Assembly (NCBI GenBank): GCA_947462925.1
Contig: CANHQP010000036.1
Coordinates: 1 to 37,307, forward strand
Length of the DNA stretch: 37,307 nucleotides
Direction: 5' to 3'
From: Flavobacteriia bacterium
GTDB taxonomy: Bacteria; Bacteroidota; Bacteroidia; Flavobacteriales_D; Crocinitomicaceae
Program-made: the position numbers and the translations under genes
Shown: piece after piece, positions 33,555-37,307 of the stretch
Layout: every line of letters begins with the position of its first letter
Position numbering within the stretch: the first letter of the stretch is position 1
Notes under the pieces: model-generated
Told to the model about the DNA's origin: nothing
Databases searched by the model: none
What the model saw: only the letters and a program-made list of their open reading frames with translations

Positions 33555-34805
33555 ATGACAAAAGATGTAATAATTATAGGCGCTGGACTTTCTGGACTTG
33601 CAGCAGCAATACATTTACAAAATGAAGGACGTAAGGTTTTTATAATAGAAGCAAGCGACAGGCCAGGAGGTAGAATTAAAACTGATTTACATCAAGGTTT
33701 TCGTTTAGATAGAGGATTCCAAGTTTTATTAACAGCATATCCAGAGGCGCAAAAAATCTTAGATTACGAAGCTTTAAATCTTCAAAAAATGTTGCCTGGA
33801 GCACATGTTCTATTCGATGGTGGGAGTTTTGAAGTGTCAGATCTATTTCGCCGACCTTCAGCCCTTTTTTCTACACTATTTGCACCTGTTGGGTCATTGA
33901 AAGATAAATTGTTGACTTTTATGCTTAAAAAGAATTTGCAAAAATTAAGTATTGATGAAATCTTCAATCAACCAGAAAGAACGAGCATCGAAAAAATCAA
34001 TGAATACGGATTTAGTTCAAAAATGATAAATCGATTTTATGCTCCTTTCATGTCTGGAATTTACCTTGAAAATAAACTTCAAACATCCAGTCGAATTTTT
34101 GACTTTGTAATGAAAATGTTTTCAGAGGGTGACGCAGCAATTCCAGCCCTTGGAATGGAAGAAATTCCAAAACAAATGGCTTCAAAATTACCTGAAGATT
34201 GTTTTTTGTTTAATCAAAAAGTAGCGGATATCATTGACAATAAAGTTTATACCGAAGATGGGAAATCTTATGAAGCTTCTCAGATTTTAATTGCTACAAA
34301 CGCCACTGAATTGAGCCAAAGATTTTTCCCAAAACAGAATAACGAAAAACAGCAAGTTACCAATGTATACTTCGAAGCATCTGAAGCTCCTATCAAAAAA
34401 GCAATAGTGGTCTTAAACGCTTCCGAAAATAGAAAGTGGGTGACCAATCTTACAGTAATTTCCAATGTATCCGCAGATTATGCTCCTGCCGGTAAAGTAT
34501 TGATTTCTGTTTCATGCAATGGTATTCTAGATGTAGAGGATGAAAAAATCGCTGAAAACATGAAAAAAGAATTACTTTCTTGGTTTGGAGACACAGTCTT
34601 AAATTGGAAAATGCTGAAAACATACAAAATTCAATATGCATTACCTAACCAAGATAGCGTTTCAAATGTCCTAAATACTTCAGATATTCAAGTGAAGGAA
34701 TCATTATTTATCTGTGGAGATCACTTGTTAAATGGCTCCATCAATGCAGCGCTTAAAACAGGAAGAATTGCCGCAGAAACAATGATGTTGAAAAGGTTAA
34801 AATGA
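33555..34805 (+). CDS. FAD-dependent amine oxidase-like oxidoreductase
   Basis: The 416-aa protein opens with a dinucleotide-binding fold: VIIIGAGLSGLAAAIHL (GxGxxG at 9-14), Glu32 in IIEASDRPGGR for the FAD ribose, and GFRLDRGFQVLLTAYPEA. The C-terminal LFICGDHLLNGSINAALKTG motif places the FAD pyrophosphate, as in phytoene desaturase/protoporphyrinogen oxidase and other amine oxidases. The substrate cannot be told. Bacteroidota relatives are often annotated simply as NAD(P)/FAD-dependent oxidoreductase. It is cytoplasmic. The gene converges with the minus-strand deacetylase over a 31-bp spacer. Confidence 0.85.
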   Translation: MTKDVIIIGAGLSGLAAAIHLQNEGRKVFIIEASDRPGGRIKTDLHQGFRLDRGFQVLLTAYPEAQKILDYEALNLQKMLPGAHVLFDGGSFEVSDLFRRPSALFSTLFAPVGSLKDKLLTFMLKKNLQKLSIDEIFNQPERTSIEKINEYGFSSKMINRFYAPFMSGIYLENKLQTSSRIFDFVMKMFSEGDAAIPALGMEEIPKQMASKLPEDCFLFNQKVADIIDNKVYTEDGKSYEASQILIATNATELSQRFFPKQNNEKQQVTNVYFEASEAPIKKAIVVLNASENRKWVTNLTVISNVSADYAPAGKVLISVSCNGILDVEDEKIAENMKKELLSWFGDTVLNWKMLKTYKIQYALPNQDSVSNVLNTSDIQVKESLFICGDHLLNGSINAALKTGRIAAETMMLKRLK

Positions 34806-34835
34806 TTGATTTTCAATATCTAAAATCGAATCATT
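34801..34835. terminator. Bidirectional terminator-like hairpin between convergent genes
   Basis: AATGATTGATTTT (34801-34813) pairs with AAAATCGAATCATT (34822-34835) with one bulged base. A T-rich stretch follows on the plus side, and an A-rich stretch on the other side becomes U-rich on the minus strand. Such AT-rich palindromes between convergent Bacteroidota genes often end both transcripts. It overlaps the last codons of the amine oxidase gene. Confidence 0.45.
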
Positions 34836-34836
34836 T

Positions 34837-36894
34837 CTATTTTTGTATAAAAATAAAACGTTTATTATTGATTTTTCCTTCGGTCTTTAATTGAATAAAA
34901 TACATTCCAGTTTTAAGATTTTTTTGAGTTAAATTAATGGTAAATGAAGTATTCTTAAATTTTTCAGGTTCTGAAATTTGTTGACCATCTATACTGTAAA
35001 TGGTAGCTTCTAAATCTGAATAATTTCCTTCAACATTTACATTTAAAATACTGCCCGTTGGGTTTGGGAAAACCGAAAAATTCAACGGATTGGTTTTTTC
35101 AACAATTTCAGCAACTAAACTAGGGTCCTCCTGAAAGTATAATTTTTGTGATGTCCCAAAAGGTTGAGAATTCATTTCGATTGGATTTCCATTCATGTCA
35201 AAAAAAGAGATGGAATTCAAGGACAAAGTATCAATTACGAATGAAAGTAAGTTGTCATATTCGCTATCCATCGTGACTGTAAGCGCATTATTTTGCAATT
35301 CTGAATGATATTTCAGTGAATCTCTTTTTCTCCAAAAAGTGCCAAAAGCTTCAAATGACATTCCTTTCATTGTTTCAGGAAGTAATTCTAAATAAGCTTC
35401 TTGAGCTGTTAATTTATAATTTCTATTTGGGTGAATTAATAAAACTGTGGAAGCATTATTTCTATCATATCTGCGTGTTACATCAGCCCATATTTGTACT
35501 TTACTCATGTAATTATCAATGGTAATTGGTAAATCAGGAAATATATCAGAAATGGTAATCGGAAGTTCCAAAACAGTTGATTGTTCTGCTAAAAAAGATT
35601 GTGTTTTCAAGGCATAAAATGGAAAACCTGTAAGTACATCATTTGCTGAGTAGGATGAATTAAATTCATAACCCAACATTTCTAATCCTAAAACCAATGA
35701 ATCTGGATAGGTCAAGTGTCCTGATCGAAAGCTTTTTACATCAACATTAAAGTCATTTTCTATTAGATTTTTTGACACCTCTAGTTCACCTAAAATAGTG
35801 CCGTTGATGGTATTAATACCGTTATAAAATGGATGATAATTGCTCGAATCATTACCCAAGGTTCCAAATGGAAAAATTTCGCTGTCTCCAAAATCTGGGA
35901 AATGCCCAACTGAATGACATGCAATGGCATGACCCTTACTCTGCAAAAACTCTACTTGTGAACTGGTGCCAATATAAAGGTCTGAAAACCAAGAGTCGGA
36001 AATATATTTGGTTGTTAGATTGTATTGCGTTTTGATGCCTCTATAATTTTCAAAAATAGCAAAATTTGCCAAGGTATCGTAAGATGTTTTGCTGTCAACA
36101 TCATGCGTTATCATGACAACAGATGAATAATTATTTGGTGCAGTATATTTATAAACTGTATTTGAAATGTGTTTTCTAATAATGTTTCTAATTACAAAAG
36201 CAAAAACATCAGTAGTTGGCTCAAAACCGTTGTTATAAGTTCTATGCGCATTCACATCTTGATTGATAGAATTTCTAATAACAACATCTCTAAAATCAGG
36301 CCCTAACGAATATGCAAATCCATCACCAAAAGCATTTTTTACCATAGCCACAGTTCCATCTTCATAATGCGCCAAGGCAGTTCCTGTGCTTAAAGTGTAA
36401 TATTTGCTCGAAAAATTAGGCCCATCTAATTGTCTTCCCAAGGAAACGGTAACCTCTAAAGAATCATCTACCATGTCAAAATAGGAAGGATTAGAAGTCG
36501 TATCCCAAATAATTCGGTATAATTCCGAGTTGGAGGTAGCCTCACTGACGCCACAAAGATTATAGATTTGAGATTCTTTCAATTCAGAAGTCAACAATAT
36601 TCCACCTTGATAAACATAATTTTCTAATTGAAAAATTTCAGTAGTTGTTAATGCTCCATTCTGAATTCTAGTACCAGTAAGAACAACTGGATAAGTCAGC
36701 GCTAAAGTTAAATTTGAAGTTGTATCGAAAGGTACGCCAGCCAATTGAAGTAATCTGATCGCAGACAAAGTTCTTGAAAATCCACTGTCTCCGTTTCGAG
36801 CAGTCATGTCGAGTATAGCAACTTTTCTTTCATTTTGAGAATAAGTTGTTACACCAGTCGATATCATCAGTAACAATAGGAAAAAGTACTTCAT
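34837..36894 (-). CDS. T9SS-secreted polysaccharide-deacetylase-like protein (NodB fold)
   Basis: The 685-aa product has a signal peptide (MKYFFLLLLMISTGVTTYS). Residues 25-230 form an alpha/beta domain that starts KVAILDMTARNGDSG, resembling glutamine-amidotransferase-like or ThuA-type sugar proteins. A NodB-like CE4 domain follows: MITHDVDS (His264, Asp265, Asp267), ACHSVGHFPDF (His327, His331), SFRSGHLTYP (Arg390) and VLLIHPN (His488). These supply the metal and acid/base residues, so de-N- or de-O-acetylation of an extracellular glycan is likely. A type A sorting domain ends the protein (SVFPNPTGS to LKTGMYFIQLKTEG). The -7 box TATATTTG lies just upstream. Confidence 0.85.
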   Translation of the reverse strand: MKYFFLLLLMISTGVTTYSQNERKVAILDMTARNGDSGFSRTLSAIRLLQLAGVPFDTTSNLTLALTYPVVLTGTRIQNGALTTTEIFQLENYVYQGGILLTSELKESQIYNLCGVSEATSNSELYRIIWDTTSNPSYFDMVDDSLEVTVSLGRQLDGPNFSSKYYTLSTGTALAHYEDGTVAMVKNAFGDGFAYSLGPDFRDVVIRNSINQDVNAHRTYNNGFEPTTDVFAFVIRNIIRKHISNTVYKYTAPNNYSSVVMITHDVDSKTSYDTLANFAIFENYRGIKTQYNLTTKYISDSWFSDLYIGTSSQVEFLQSKGHAIACHSVGHFPDFGDSEIFPFGTLGNDSSNYHPFYNGINTINGTILGELEVSKNLIENDFNVDVKSFRSGHLTYPDSLVLGLEMLGYEFNSSYSANDVLTGFPFYALKTQSFLAEQSTVLELPITISDIFPDLPITIDNYMSKVQIWADVTRRYDRNNASTVLLIHPNRNYKLTAQEAYLELLPETMKGMSFEAFGTFWRKRDSLKYHSELQNNALTVTMDSEYDNLLSFVIDTLSLNSISFFDMNGNPIEMNSQPFGTSQKLYFQEDPSLVAEIVEKTNPLNFSVFPNPTGSILNVNVEGNYSDLEATIYSIDGQQISEPEKFKNTSFTINLTQKNLKTGMYFIQLKTEGKINNKRFIFIQK

Positions 36895-36919
36895 TTTGTG
36901 GTATTTGTGAATTGTTTAA

Positions 36920-36927
36920 CAAATATA
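36920..36927 (-). promoter_or_regulatory. -7 element of the deacetylase gene
   Basis: Read on the minus strand this is TATATTTG, an exact TAnnTTTG match 25 bp before the ATG, so the leader would be about 20 nt. The -33 TTTG is not evident at the expected distance. Confidence 0.45.
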
Positions 36928-37186
36928 CATTTTTTTAGGTTCATGTGAGGTAAATTGATAAATTCGTTTTATTTAATAGGTTTTAGTATATATTTATTTT
37001 ATTATTAGATAGTTAAGTGTATCGGTTTACCGGTGTTTTATTCTAGGATAAATTGTAGACTATTATTTTTTATGAACATAATATCTTCATTCACAAAAAT
37101 TGATTTCTCATTTCAAACCAATATCTATTAAAATCGATTTGATTTTGAATTTAAATTTTAATGCATATCGTAAACTTTACCAGTAA

Positions 37187-37307
37187 TTAATACCAAACAA
37201 AAGATACAGCAGCAATCAAAAGTCTGTCGAATACCTTTTCACCAAAATATCTTCGGTTGTATTTGAAACAAAACTCGTTCAAATAATTTTGTAAATAGTT
37301 GGCTTCG
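37187..37307 (-). mobile_element. C-terminal end of an IS1595-family transposase
   Basis: The minus-strand frame, open to the window edge, gives EANYLQNYLNEFCFKYNRRY, then FGEKVFDRLLIAAVSF and the stop at 37187-37189. NEFxxRxNRRxFGExxFDRLL is the conserved C-terminal stretch of IS1595/ISXO2-like DDE transposases. The catalytic D-D-N-K/E part lies beyond the window. The terminal inverted repeat should be left of 37187, but I could not identify it. Only 40 codons are visible. Confidence 0.85.

Noticed and set aside
1..37307. tRNA, rRNA or CRISPR arrays
   Set aside because: No cloverleaf with a GGTTCRA-type T loop, no rRNA-like stretches and no regularly spaced direct repeats were noticed when reading the sequence; a tRNAscan and CRISPR search would settle it.

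Overview
The window reads as a chromosomal segment of a low-GC Bacteroidota, probably in the Flavobacteriales. The evidence is AT-rich DNA, type IX secretion (T9SS) C-terminal sorting domains on four proteins, lipoproteins with SPII lipoboxes, TAnnTTTG-type -7 promoter boxes, a GH92 alpha-mannosidase, WG-repeat and MORN-type repeat proteins, and a DUF2490 outer-membrane-like protein. The genus cannot be fixed from the sequence alone. No tRNA, rRNA or CRISPR array was seen.

Region 1 (1-4.1 kb): the tail of a T9SS cargo protein, then three same-strand single-gene units separated by structured spacers of about 130-170 bp. The spacers start with CCGCTAAC-like boxes and end with GTTAGCGG-like boxes around long imperfect inverted repeats. 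They look like integron attC sites, so this stretch resembles a cassette array without an integrase (a CALIN). The cargo proteins (a membrane protein, a lipoprotein and a 657-aa MORN-type repeat protein) have no assigned function.

Region 2 (4.1-13 kb): short, mostly unlinked genes: secreted or membrane hypotheticals, an esterase with a TPR tail, an Ntn-hydrolase with a TPR tail, a leucine-rich-repeat protein, an OsmC peroxidase, a VOC protein and an overlapping Cys-motif gene pair. There is also a 35-codon stub that resembles the start of a nitrilase gene.

Region 3 (13-19.3 kb): a GH92 glycosidase behind a good Bacteroidota promoter, then a gene graveyard. It holds an AraC-type tail on the minus strand, a truncated TetR, a possible P-loop fragment, a frameshifted glycosyltransferase and a PhnB-like VOC gene with a nonsense codon. 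A DoxX-like protein follows.

Region 4 (19.3-29.3 kb): a beta-helix T9SS adhesin-like protein, a DUF1826 protein, a WG-repeat lipoprotein, a DUF1801 protein, a zinc-ribbon/RpoA-CTD-like protein, an InlB-like/esterase T9SS protein, an FGE-sulfatase-fold protein, a minimal MscS channel overlapping a DUF2490 gene, and a GNAT gene broken at an A8 tract.

Region 5 (29.3-37.3 kb): a PAS histidine kinase, an alkaline-phosphatase-superfamily lipoprotein followed by a 14-bp tandem repeat, a further lipoprotein, an FAD amine-oxidase-like enzyme, and a convergent T9SS polysaccharide-deacetylase-like protein. At the right edge is the C-terminal end of an IS1595-type transposase on the minus strand.

I see no single large operon or defence island. 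The most unusual structure is the attC-like array in region 1. The concentration of disrupted genes in region 3 and the nearby IS suggest an accessory, decaying part of the chromosome.
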